Source: UBA2588 sp964343075 (lineage in GTDB: Bacteria; Chloroflexota; Dehalococcoidia; Lucifugimonadales; UBA3495). Taken from it: 64,000 nucleotides of DNA. The notes below the pieces were generated by a model. That model ran no database searches, was not told the DNA's origin, and saw only the letters and a program-made list of their open reading frames with translations. The position numbers were made by a program, and so were the translations under genes. The stretch lies in assembly GCA_964343075.1 (NCBI GenBank), contig CAYFGT010000008.1:13514-77513 (forward strand). The letters run 5' to 3'. This document shows, piece by piece, positions 8,440 through 16,266 of the stretch; position 1 is the first letter of the stretch, and each line of letters opens with the position of its first letter.

Positions 8440-9507
8440 ATGAAAGAAGAAGCAATCAGCATAAGAGAAAGATTAGAAAAACGCGAAGATGAATTGTCTC
8501 CGCTCGCGAAGAAGTCCCGCCGTGCAGTTAGAGCGGTTTCTGAAGAGAAAAGTGATGTTAGGACTGAGTTTCAACGAGATAGAGACCGTATCATACACTC
8601 GAATTCGTTTAGACGATTAAAGCATAAAACTCAAGTTTTTATAGCACCAAAAGGCGATCATTACGTAACTAGATTAACCCACACACTTGAGGTGTCTCAA
8701 ATAGGCAGGACCATCGCTCGTGCATTAGGTTTGAATGAAGATTTGGTGGAAGCGATGACTTTAGGTCATGATATTGGACACACCCCATTTGGGCATGCAG
8801 GGGAAGACGTATTGAACGAGTTAGTCCCAGGAGGATTTTCTCATGCCTCTCAAAGCATCAGATTAGTAGAAGTACTTGAAAAGAACGGTAAAGGTTTAAA
8901 TCTTACAGAAGAAACTAAAGAAGGAATTTTGAGACATTCAAAACCCAAAGGTGATTTTTTAAATTCTTATGAAGAGATATCTTTAGAAGCTCAAATATGT
9001 AGATTGTCAGACGCAATTGCGTATGTTAACCATGATGTTTTAGACGCTTTACGTTCTGGATGGATTACGCAACAGGATCTTCCAGACAGCACGATTGAGA
9101 TTTTGGGCGCTTCTCATTCTGAAAGAGTTAATACTCTAGTTACAGACACTATCAAGAAGTCCAGTGCGTCTTTGAGAGCTAATCATATTACCGAAGGAAT
9201 AGTTATCTCTATGCATGATGAGACGATGAATGCAATGTATGAATTGAGAGACTATATGTTTAAGAATGTTTATTTGCCTGTTGGAAAGAATAAAGAGACT
9301 CAAGCAGGTATCGCCATTGTCCGGAATCTATATAATCATTATGTGCATGATGGCAGCGAAATTCCGGGACTCTATAGAGAGAATTCTGATTCGATCGAAC
9401 GAGCGGCTGCTGATTATGTGTCTGGAATGACTGATAATTATGCTATTTTATTGGCAGAAAAGTTATTTCCAGGTCTGACACAAGATATTTTTAATTCGCT
9501 GATATGA
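8440..9507 (+). CDS. Deoxyguanosinetriphosphate triphosphohydrolase-like protein (HD domain)
   Basis: HD-domain nucleotidase of the Dgt family, which releases tripolyphosphate from dNTPs. 355 residues. Family landmarks are FQRDRDRIIHSNSFRRLKHKTQVF, the first metal His in THTLEVSQIGR, LGHDIGHTPFGHAGE with the HD pair, and the later DAIAYVNHDVLDA with the closing Asp. It fits the shorter Dgt-like subfamily found in most bacteria rather than the E. coli enzyme. It overlaps the next gene by four bases (ATGA). The leader at 8335-8439 shows no recognisable promoter. Confidence 0.93.
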   Translation: MKEEAISIRERLEKREDELSPLAKKSRRAVRAVSEEKSDVRTEFQRDRDRIIHSNSFRRLKHKTQVFIAPKGDHYVTRLTHTLEVSQIGRTIARALGLNEDLVEAMTLGHDIGHTPFGHAGEDVLNELVPGGFSHASQSIRLVEVLEKNGKGLNLTEETKEGILRHSKPKGDFLNSYEEISLEAQICRLSDAIAYVNHDVLDALRSGWITQQDLPDSTIEILGASHSERVNTLVTDTIKKSSASLRANHITEGIVISMHDETMNAMYELRDYMFKNVYLPVGKNKETQAGIAIVRNLYNHYVHDGSEIPGLYRENSDSIERAAADYVSGMTDNYAILLAEKLFPGLTQDIFNSLI

Positions 9508-9914
9508 AGAAGTTGATACGTAAATGGCTGGAATCTATGGACGTCGTTGCTTCTGTTAAGTGGATACGGCGTGCATCTGTGGTTGGATTTATCGCAGCTG
9601 CTTTCAATATAGGTGCTCCGATAGCATCCCTCGGAGGAGAAAACTTCATTCCTATTGGGTGGTTAGTATTTTGTTTCATTGATACTTTGCTGTTAATTGT
9701 TTTCTCTGTTGGAGCTTGGAAACGTAGCAGGAAAGCGTGCACAAGTTTATTTATGTATTACACTGCTGTTAAGTTGGGGATGGTATTATTGGGATTTGGG
9801 AATCCGAATCCTGGGGCTATAATCCTTAGTGTTGTTTGTGTTTATGTTTTCTTAATGGGGTGGAGAGGGTCAGTCTCGTTCTATAAACTGACCCATCCAG
9901 AATATCCAAACTGA
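9504..9914 (+). CDS. Four-helix membrane protein, unknown function
   Basis: 136 residues starting in the ATGA overlap with the dGTPase-like gene, so translationally coupled. After an amphipathic basic N-terminus (MKKLIRKWLES) there are four hydrophobic stretches at about residues 24-43, 49-71, 80-97 and 103-120, with short polar loops and a tail ending HPEYPN. No catalytic or transport motif is visible. Cysteines are scattered within the helices and do not form a motif. I do not recognise the family. Confidence 0.7.
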   Translation: MKKLIRKWLESMDVVASVKWIRRASVVGFIAAAFNIGAPIASLGGENFIPIGWLVFCFIDTLLLIVFSVGAWKRSRKACTSLFMYYTAVKLGMVLLGFGNPNPGAIILSVVCVYVFLMGWRGSVSFYKLTHPEYPN

Positions 9915-9915
9915 T

Positions 9916-11067
9916 TTAGCCTTTAATTTTAGGCATGACTTTATCAGCGAATAGTTGAAGTTGTTCTTTATAAACATCTAGAGGCGTTCCCATTGTGGAA
10001 CCTAAGTTTAGTCTATCAACACCTGGATATTTTTCGGAGATCTCCAAAATTTTTTCTGCTATTTGTTCTGGTGGTCCACATAACCAGGTTTCATTTTCAA
10101 TTTGTTTCTCGAGGGTTGGAAGTTCTATTGTTGCGGTACCGCCTCGATTTGCCACAGCGGTGATTTGTTCTTCCGATAGCTGGAGCAATCCTAAGGGAGC
10201 TGCAAACTTCATGGCTTCTTCAAAATAAGGCCTTGCTTGTTCTATGGCTTTTTCTTGAGTATCAGCAATAAAGAATCTGAAGCCTAGAGCTATATTTTCT
10301 CCGAGTTCTATCTCTTTGCCGTATTTGGCATAGGCTTCTTTGTACATGGTTAATCGTTCTTTAAGAGAGTCTTTGGGGGTTGTGGCGACTAAAGCTTTGA
10401 TGTCATGTTTTGCCATGAAATCTATGCCTTTAGGGTTTCCACTTACTAAAGGTTGCCATATTTCTACTGGGGTGGATAGAGGCCTAGGTACTAAGCTCAA
10501 AGTTTCTAATGTATAACCGCGGTATTCAACAGGGGCGGGAAGGGTGTAATGTTTTCCTTGATGAGAAAACTTGTCATTATTAAAAGCTTTGATAATGATT
10601 TCTACTTGTTCCTCAAACAATTCTCGGTTGTCATCTGAATTTTTTAATGGAGCTCCAAACGTTTCCACCTCTCTACTATGATAGCCTCTTCCGACCCCGA
10701 AAATTAATCTACCATTACTTAATATGTCTGCAGTAGCGAAGTCTTCGGCAAGTCTTAGTGGGTGCCACATTGGTGCAATATTAAACCCGCATCCAAATTT
10801 CAGGTTGGTTGTTTGGGTACTTAGCCATAAATTCAACATAACTAGATTAGGGATGCATTCGAATCCTTCAGGTTGGAAATGATGCTCTGCCATCCAAAAC
10901 TCGTCGTATCCTGCAGCATCCATTAATTTGGAGATTTCTAGCGCCCATGAAAATGACTGCGATAATTCGTTATTTGAGTATTGACGGTCATTAACAGGTG
11001 TGCCAGACAATCCTAGTTCGGTATCTACAATGTGTCCTGCATATGAAGCGCTGATATTTTTGATCAT
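9916..11067 (-). CDS. LLM-class (luciferase-like) flavin-dependent oxidoreductase
   Basis: TIM-barrel monooxygenase or dehydrogenase using FMN or F420, 383 residues. Family segments: MDAAGYDEFWMAEHHFQPEGF near the first third, LKFGCGFNIAPMWHPLRLAEDFATADILSNGRLIFGVGRGYHSREVETFG, and LVPRPLSTPVEIWQP, plus a C-terminal GPPEQIAEKILEISEKYPGVDRLNLG. This architecture is that of bacterial alkanal monooxygenase-like proteins. It is the last gene of a minus-strand operon with two SDRs and two hotdog dehydratases, which suggests oxygenative attack on a carbonyl or cyclic substrate before beta-oxidation-type steps. Substrate and cofactor are not determinable here. Confidence 0.92.
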   Translation of the reverse strand: MIKNISASYAGHIVDTELGLSGTPVNDRQYSNNELSQSFSWALEISKLMDAAGYDEFWMAEHHFQPEGFECIPNLVMLNLWLSTQTTNLKFGCGFNIAPMWHPLRLAEDFATADILSNGRLIFGVGRGYHSREVETFGAPLKNSDDNRELFEEQVEIIIKAFNNDKFSHQGKHYTLPAPVEYRGYTLETLSLVPRPLSTPVEIWQPLVSGNPKGIDFMAKHDIKALVATTPKDSLKERLTMYKEAYAKYGKEIELGENIALGFRFFIADTQEKAIEQARPYFEEAMKFAAPLGLLQLSEEQITAVANRGGTATIELPTLEKQIENETWLCGPPEQIAEKILEISEKYPGVDRLNLGSTMGTPLDVYKEQLQLFADKVMPKIKG

Positions 11068-11089
11068 GGTAACTCCTTAATTAGTAATT

Positions 11090-12010
11090 TTATGCACTAG
11101 GTGGCGGTGCAGGGGCGGGGTTATATAATTCCATGCCTATAGTTGATGGAAAAACTCTAGCTATTTCCTCCACTGTCCATCGCTCTTCAGTGGTGATTGT
11201 CTTAACAGGCTCTGGTTCGTTTAGCAGAGAGACTAAGCCTCCTGTAACATGGAAAACTCTTCCATTTACATGCTGAGATTGATCGGACGCAAGCCAAGTT
11301 ACAAAAGGAGCTACGTCTTCTGCTTCTCCTCTTAACGCGGGTGCGGCACCAGTGGTGATACCGCTAGCAGCTCTAAGTTCTCTTGCCTGGTCAGGCACTG
11401 TCCCGCTCATGCGAGTATTTGCACTGGGGGATATAGCATTAGCACGGACTCCGTATCGACCCATGTCTCTTGCTAGAACTCGTGTTAACCCGGCAATCCC
11501 GTCTTTAGCAGCACCATAGTTAGCTTGTCCAGAATTGCCATATAATCCTGATGTAGAGGAAAACGTGATTATATTACCTGACCGTTGTTGTCTGAATAAT
11601 ATACAAGCATGCTTTACGACGGTGAATGTTCCTTTTAAATGGACAGCTATAACATCGTCCCATTCTTGTTCAGACATATTGAATATCATGCGATCTCGAA
11701 GTATTCCTGCACAGGTAACGACTATATCGAGTTTTCCGAATTCGTCGATGGCGGTTTGAACGATTTTCTCGCCACCGTCCATAGTTGCAACGGATTCGGT
11801 ACATGCAACAGCAGTGCCTCCAGCAGCCTTGATTTCAGCTACTACAGTTTCAGCTATGGATTGATCTTCTCCGGATCCGTCCACATTGACACCAGGGTCT
11901 ACCACGACTACTTTGGCTCCTTCCTGAGCCATGAGTTGGGCCACACCTTTTCCCACGCCTCTACCGGATCCTGTTACTATTGCTACTTTGTCTTTTAATA
12001 AATTTGCCAT
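11090..12010 (-). CDS. SDR family oxidoreductase, paralogue A
   Basis: 306-residue SDR of the kind fused or linked to MaoC proteins in multifunctional beta-oxidation enzymes (3-hydroxyacyl-CoA dehydrogenase type). TGSGRGVGKG near the N-terminus, CAGILRD, catalytic Ser in FSSTSG and YGAAK. ATG at 12010 is chosen because GGAG sits 8 bases before it; the frame is open to 12049 but that overlaps the preceding gene. Its 3' flank on the plus strand (11577-11997, coding the N-terminal half) is base-for-base identical to paralogue B, whereas the C-terminal half differs widely (for example STSGLYGNSG versus SQSGLVGNSG). Confidence 0.93.
   Translation of the reverse strand: MANLLKDKVAIVTGSGRGVGKGVAQLMAQEGAKVVVVDPGVNVDGSGEDQSIAETVVAEIKAAGGTAVACTESVATMDGGEKIVQTAIDEFGKLDIVVTCAGILRDRMIFNMSEQEWDDVIAVHLKGTFTVVKHACILFRQQRSGNIITFSSTSGLYGNSGQANYGAAKDGIAGLTRVLARDMGRYGVRANAISPSANTRMSGTVPDQARELRAASGITTGAAPALRGEAEDVAPFVTWLASDQSQHVNGRVFHVTGGLVSLLNEPEPVKTITTEERWTVEEIARVFPSTIGMELYNPAPAPPPSA
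11577..11997. repeat. 421-base exact direct repeat, copy 1
   Basis: Identical to 12526-12946 at every base I compared (offset 949). It begins at CCTGACCGTTG and ends at TCTTTTA; flanking bases differ at once (A/T on the left, A/G on the right). It encodes the N-terminal half of SDR paralogue A. Confidence 0.93.
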
Positions 12011-12038
12011 TAAGAAATCTCCATTCGGTGCGTCGATA

Positions 12039-12959
12039 TTATGAAGCACTCTCTAAGTTTGCAGTTAAATTTTTGGTGAGCGTGTTTAAGGCCATGGGGC
12101 TGAGTTGTTCTAAGTCCCATAATCCTTCAGGGTTATAAATTGATGCTTCTGGACGAGGTTGTGACATTAATGATATGTCTTTACCGTAGACTAGGAACGT
12201 TTGTCCATTTATATTGTGCGCATAATCTGATGCTAGATAAGCTACGAATGGTGCAATATCGTCAGGGTCTAGATTGCTGAGTTCTTCTGGGTTAGCAAGT
12301 CCTGCAACACCACCACGTGCCCGTATTTCATTCGCTGAATCAGGTATTGCGCCTATCATTCTAGTGGTTGCTCTTGGAGCTATGGAGTTGGCGGTTACTC
12401 CGTATCGACCCATATCTTTTGCGACAACTTTGGTGAACCCTGCTATTCCTGATTTGGCCGCTCCGTAGTTAGCTTGTCCAGAATTACCTACTAGCCCTGA
12501 TTGTGAAGAAAATGTAATGATTCTTCCTGACCGTTGTTGTCTGAATAATATACAAGCATGCTTTACGACGGTGAATGTTCCTTTTAAATGGACAGCTATA
12601 ACATCGTCCCATTCTTGTTCAGACATATTGAATATCATGCGATCTCGAAGTATTCCTGCACAGGTAACGACTATATCGAGTTTTCCGAATTCGTCGATGG
12701 CGGTTTGAACGATTTTCTCGCCACCGTCCATAGTTGCAACGGATTCGGTACATGCAACAGCAGTGCCTCCAGCAGCCTTGATTTCAGCTACTACAGTTTC
12801 AGCTATGGATTGATCTTCTCCGGATCCGTCCACATTGACACCAGGGTCTACCACGACTACTTTGGCTCCTTCCTGAGCCATGAGTTGGGCCACACCTTTT
12901 CCCACGCCTCTACCGGATCCTGTTACTATTGCTACTTTGTCTTTTAGGCTTTCGTTCAT
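12039..12959 (-). CDS. SDR family oxidoreductase, paralogue B
   Basis: 306 residues, same family and motifs as its downstream neighbour: TGSGRGVGKG, CAGILRD, FSSQSG and YGAAKSG. The C-terminal part (MIGAIPDSANEIRARGG and NINGQTFLVYGKDISLM) is clearly diverged from paralogue A, so these are two distinct enzymes or two subunits of a heteromer, not a fresh whole-gene duplicate. It follows the MaoC gene by 16 bases in the same operon, consistent with reduction or oxidation of 3-hydroxyacyl-CoA made by the dehydratase pair. Confidence 0.93.
   Translation of the reverse strand: MNESLKDKVAIVTGSGRGVGKGVAQLMAQEGAKVVVVDPGVNVDGSGEDQSIAETVVAEIKAAGGTAVACTESVATMDGGEKIVQTAIDEFGKLDIVVTCAGILRDRMIFNMSEQEWDDVIAVHLKGTFTVVKHACILFRQQRSGRIITFSSQSGLVGNSGQANYGAAKSGIAGFTKVVAKDMGRYGVTANSIAPRATTRMIGAIPDSANEIRARGGVAGLANPEELSNLDPDDIAPFVAYLASDYAHNINGQTFLVYGKDISLMSQPRPEASIYNPEGLWDLEQLSPMALNTLTKNLTANLESAS
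12526..12946. repeat. 421-base exact direct repeat, copy 2
   Basis: Second copy of the repeat at 11577-11997, coding the N-terminal half of SDR paralogue B. Identity extends through synonymous positions, whereas the adjoining coding sequence of the two genes is well diverged. Confidence 0.93.
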
Positions 12960-12975
12960 ATAATTTCCTCTTATT

Positions 12976-13404
12976 TTATTTCACCGGCAATTCAACGGTT
13001 GCGGTGCCAGGCGTGGTTTTTTCTCCTTTAGGGTTTTCTAGCCAAATTTCACAATCGATTAAATGGCTTCCATCTAGAATATATTTGTTGGTTATCACGC
13101 CTTTTCCTAGAATGGTGTCTCCTGGGACGTCCATCCCTCTGTACTGGCAGCTTAGTTTTTTAAGTACACCAAGCGGTGAGATCCATTCTGTAATCAGTTG
13201 TCCTAAAAAGGCATTTTTTAATGCTCCATGTAATATCGGTCCGGGAAGATTGTTATTTAATGCATAATCTTTATCGTAATGAATTTCATAATAGTCTCCT
13301 GAGGCTCCAGCATACATAACCAGCTGCCTAGTAGTAGGGTTTTTTTCTAAAGTTGGTAATTCGTCACCTTGTTGCAAGTCTGACCAATATATTTGTTCTG
13401 GCAT
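12976..13404 (-). CDS. MaoC-like hotdog dehydratase (catalytic partner)
   Basis: 142-residue hotdog protein. The (R)-specific enoyl-CoA hydratase signature is present: YAGASGDYYEIHYDKDYA with Asp37 and His42 at the spacing of the catalytic dyad, followed by PGPILHG. It probably hydrates an enoyl-CoA (or dehydrates a 3-hydroxyacyl-CoA). The adjacent upstream gene is a hotdog partner lacking the His, so a heterodimer like the actinobacterial paired hydratases is likely. Member of the minus-strand operon ending in the luciferase-like oxidoreductase. Confidence 0.88.
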   Translation of the reverse strand: MPEQIYWSDLQQGDELPTLEKNPTTRQLVMYAGASGDYYEIHYDKDYALNNNLPGPILHGALKNAFLGQLITEWISPLGVLKKLSCQYRGMDVPGDTILGKGVITNKYILDGSHLIDCEIWLENPKGEKTTPGTATVELPVK

Positions 13405-13419
13405 ATTAATCCTCAGGTT

Positions 13420-13872
13420 TTAATATCTTATAGAGGTGTTTGTTTGCGTAGCTACAATTTGGCTTAACTGATTTTGATATTCAACAACCGTTTTTGTAAA
13501 TATCATAGTGCCTAGTCGCCCTTCCCTTTCATTAATGTCTAATATGGTTGCAGTGGCCGTGATGCTGTCTCCTGGTCTTACAGGGAAGAAGTATTCCCAT
13601 TCACTTCCTCCGTCTAATGCGCGATCAAAAGGCATATCGAACGGGAAATCGGCTCTTACTTGCCCTAATGACCTTAGAAAAGTAGGCGGAGCAACGATGC
13701 CACCATGCGGTCCAGACCTCGCTACAGTCTCATCAGTCCACAAAGGGTTGGTGTCTCCAATTGCTTGAGCAAATTTAATGATTGCTCCTTGTTCAATATT
13801 TAATTTGACGGGTGCACTTTGTTTTCCGATGGTTTCTTTGATCATTTTGTCCGTCAGGAAAGAGTTCGCCAT
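13420..13872 (-). CDS. MaoC N-terminal-type hotdog protein (FAS1-like dehydratase subunit)
   Basis: 150 residues. It has AIGDTNPLWTDE, where Trp replaces the catalytic His of the hydratase dyad, then GGIVAPPTFLRSLGQ and GGSEWEYFFPVRPGD, all typical of the N-terminal hotdog domain that pairs with a catalytic MaoC. First gene of the operon. ATG at 13872 (GGGG six bases before it) is preferred to TTG at 13878. A promoter is at 13910-13939. Confidence 0.87.
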   Translation of the reverse strand: MANSFLTDKMIKETIGKQSAPVKLNIEQGAIIKFAQAIGDTNPLWTDETVARSGPHGGIVAPPTFLRSLGQVRADFPFDMPFDRALDGGSEWEYFFPVRPGDSITATATILDINEREGRLGTMIFTKTVVEYQNQLSQIVATQTNTSIRY

Positions 13873-13909
13873 TATCAACCCCTATATAATTGACCTTGTA
13901 CCAGTCGAA

Positions 13910-13939
13910 AGTCTACAGTTAAAAATTAATTAATGTCAA
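13910..13939 (-). promoter_or_regulatory. Sigma70-type promoter for the MaoC-SDR-LLM operon
   Basis: On the minus strand TTGACA (13939-13934), 18-base spacer, TAGACT (13915-13910). Perfect -35; -10 four of six. It leaves a leader of about 30 bases. Confidence 0.5.
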
Positions 13940-13996
13940 GGAAAGACCACCTAGTTTGGAGTTGTAATAACTAAGCTTTGACTAGGATTAATTTTC

Positions 13997-15049
13997 ATGA
14001 AAAATAAATTTTCTATTGTTTTGATTTTATTAGTATTGATGGGCATCCCAGATTCGCACTCTCTTGTGGACCCGATACTGGCTCCACATAAATTTAACAT
14101 CCTTTCTTGGGAATTGAAAAATTTATTTGGCCGATCTTTTCAGCCAGTGACTAATGATTTTTGTTTGAGCCCAACGCATAGACTTTTCGCGTCTCAAGAT
14201 GAAGGATTGTCAAAAGCTTCTTTGGATGAAACAAATAGGTTTTTTACCCAAATTCTTGAATACGAGATTCGTAAAAATGGATTTGAAACAGTATTTCCTC
14301 CGGTAAAATTTATTATTCAATCACCCCCCAAATTGGTCATTTTTTCTCCAAGAGATAAAATCAAGTTAGAACAAACAATTCTACTTAATCCTGAGGTCAC
14401 TTACGAACAAACAATCGCCCTCGAAGAAATTTTGGAAGTAAAAACGAGAAAATCTGTATTGGTAGAAACTTTAGGAGGTTTAGCTGTTTATCCTAGTATC
14501 ATTTCGAATACTGATTACGTCCCATATGTATTGAATACAGCTGCGCATGAATGGATTCATCATCGACTCTTTATAAGTCCTTTAGGGAGAAGATATTTTT
14601 CAAACGGGTTTATGAAAGAGCTTAATGAGAGCGTTGCTCAATTAGCTGGTAACGAATTAGGGAATAAAGCCTTGTTGGCCATTTCTTGGTGTTCTGAAAA
14701 TGAAGTAGACCTCATAAAAAATGATGATGCATCAGTCTCTAGAATGGTCCTTCAAAATATCAGAAAGGAGGCAGAAACAATGTTACGGTCGGGAGAAATT
14801 AGAGAAGCTGAAGACTACATGGAGAAACAACGATTATTATTGAAAAGAGAAGGATATGATATACGTAAATTAAACCAGGCGTATTTTGCGTTTCATGAGA
14901 TGTATGGTGATAGTCCTGCATCGATTTCCGACACATACGAACATTTGGTAAATATTAGAGCACAGGTTGGTGATTTGAAATCTTTCATAGAGGTGGTGGG
15001 AAGCATAAAAAATGAAAATGATTTTAAGGAATTGGTATTACAGTATTGA
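13997..15049 (+). CDS. Secreted gluzincin-like metallopeptidase, unknown family
   Basis: 350 residues with an N-terminal signal peptide (basic MKNK, hydrophobic 6-17, cleavage probably near SHS, residue 22). HEWIH at 184-188 is a zinc HExxH helix and ELNESVAQLAGNELG places a third-ligand Glu at 211, the NExxA pattern of gluzincins. Surrounding text (LNTAAHEWIHHRLFISPLG) suggests a real peptidase site. The C-terminal half is helical and charged (RKEAETMLRSGEIREAEDYMEKQRLLLKRE). It stands alone on the plus strand between two minus-strand operons. I do not recognise a named family; proteolysis is inferred from the motif alone. Confidence 0.75.
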   Translation: MKNKFSIVLILLVLMGIPDSHSLVDPILAPHKFNILSWELKNLFGRSFQPVTNDFCLSPTHRLFASQDEGLSKASLDETNRFFTQILEYEIRKNGFETVFPPVKFIIQSPPKLVIFSPRDKIKLEQTILLNPEVTYEQTIALEEILEVKTRKSVLVETLGGLAVYPSIISNTDYVPYVLNTAAHEWIHHRLFISPLGRRYFSNGFMKELNESVAQLAGNELGNKALLAISWCSENEVDLIKNDDASVSRMVLQNIRKEAETMLRSGEIREAEDYMEKQRLLLKREGYDIRKLNQAYFAFHEMYGDSPASISDTYEHLVNIRAQVGDLKSFIEVVGSIKNENDFKELVLQY

Positions 15050-15057
15050 GTATCAAG

Positions 15058-16266
15058 TTATACCCAAGGAGTTTTTTTAGATCGGTCTTTTTGTGAAGAC
15101 CGTGTGTCTAAATTGTTAACAAAGGCAAGCTGTGCGACTAGATCTTTAAATAATTCTCTGTCTCGTCCACTAAGGACTGCTTGTTCATGGGCTTCAGAAA
15201 TGGCTACAGGATAGCCATGTCCTCTCTTACATTGATCATAGATTGTAGAATGGTTTAGATTTATTAATTCTTTGTTTGTAGCTACCCATTCGGGGATTTC
15301 TATGCGGGCTATTTCATTTCCTGTGTGCATGTAATAGAAATATGTGTGATGGATTCCATAGTGCGATAATGGTATTGATGACTGTGATTTGTATATAGGT
15401 GATCTTTCCCCTGGAGTTAAATACAAATCAAATAAATCTTTGTCTAGCAATCCATTAGCATTAGCGCAAGGGATGTTTTGGCTATGGTGGCTGTTGCAAT
15501 GGTCCCTGCAAAATTCTGAGGATTCAGGGCAGGCAGTTGCTCTTATTGCGTTTATTACCTCTGTTGAGCGCGGCATAGAGATGTATGAACCTATAGTGAT
15601 TTGATGCTTAAAGGATAATTGTCTGAATTCTTCTAAGCATGCTATCAGCCCTTCTTCTACGAAATGATTTACTGTGAATGATTTGTAGGTTTGTCCGGAT
15701 AGTCCCCAAAGTATCAAAGAACCGTCAATCAACGCTAAGGTTGGCAAGTTGTTGTTGATTGTTTTTATGTGATTTAAGAGGGTTTGGATTTCAATAATGC
15801 TTCTTTCAATACTTAGGAGGTTTCCGGTTAGTAATTCACTCTCATTGATATTATCTGGATTTGATATATACAGATCTTGAGGGTGGATTTTTAAGGAGGG
15901 CTCGTTGGATAATTTTGCTTCGGGCTTGGTTCCATAAGAAATATAGCAGGTCCCTGTGTTTATGAGACTGCATGGCACTGGCAGATGGCGATCGATATCA
16001 ATATGTGAGCCATCAGTTGAAATCACATTCCATGAAGCAGGCATTGTGTGAACTGGATAAGCGCCAATTAGGTGCTCGACCACCTCTGCTTTTAAATAAG
16101 GACGGGCATTAGAATATTTTGTTTGATTTATGGCTATTTGGTCATCTATTTGCGATGCATATTCTATAATTGATTTTAAGTTGCTGGTTTGTTTATGTTT
16201 CTGAGAGGTATAGCTAAGCATAGAGCTTGCTAATGCGCTAGATATTTTAGGAATATCCAAACTCAT
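15058..16266 (-). CDS. nurA: NurA-domain nuclease with four-Cys insertion
   Basis: 402 residues matching the NurA 5'-3' nuclease domain: the first metal site STDGSHIDIDRH (Asp85), the second ALIDGSLI (Asp181), GSYISMPRSTEVI, and the C-terminal YPVAISEAHEQAVLSGRDRELF. NurA usually acts with the HerA helicase in end resection; no herA is in the window. Between residues 246 and 267 sits C-x6-C-x3-C-x9-C, which could hold zinc or an iron-sulfur cluster. Its ATG overlaps the end of selB by four bases, so the two are translated together. Confidence 0.85.
   Translation of the reverse strand: MSLDIPKISSALASSMLSYTSQKHKQTSNLKSIIEYASQIDDQIAINQTKYSNARPYLKAEVVEHLIGAYPVHTMPASWNVISTDGSHIDIDRHLPVPCSLINTGTCYISYGTKPEAKLSNEPSLKIHPQDLYISNPDNINESELLTGNLLSIERSIIEIQTLLNHIKTINNNLPTLALIDGSLILWGLSGQTYKSFTVNHFVEEGLIACLEEFRQLSFKHQITIGSYISMPRSTEVINAIRATACPESSEFCRDHCNSHHSQNIPCANANGLLDKDLFDLYLTPGERSPIYKSQSSIPLSHYGIHHTYFYYMHTGNEIARIEIPEWVATNKELINLNHSTIYDQCKRGHGYPVAISEAHEQAVLSGRDRELFKDLVAQLAFVNNLDTRSSQKDRSKKTPWV

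Noticed and set aside
11639..11998. Identical 119-codon plus-strand frames here and at 12588-12947
   Set aside because: They are antisense to the repeated N-terminal halves of the SDR genes; the duplication explains their identity.
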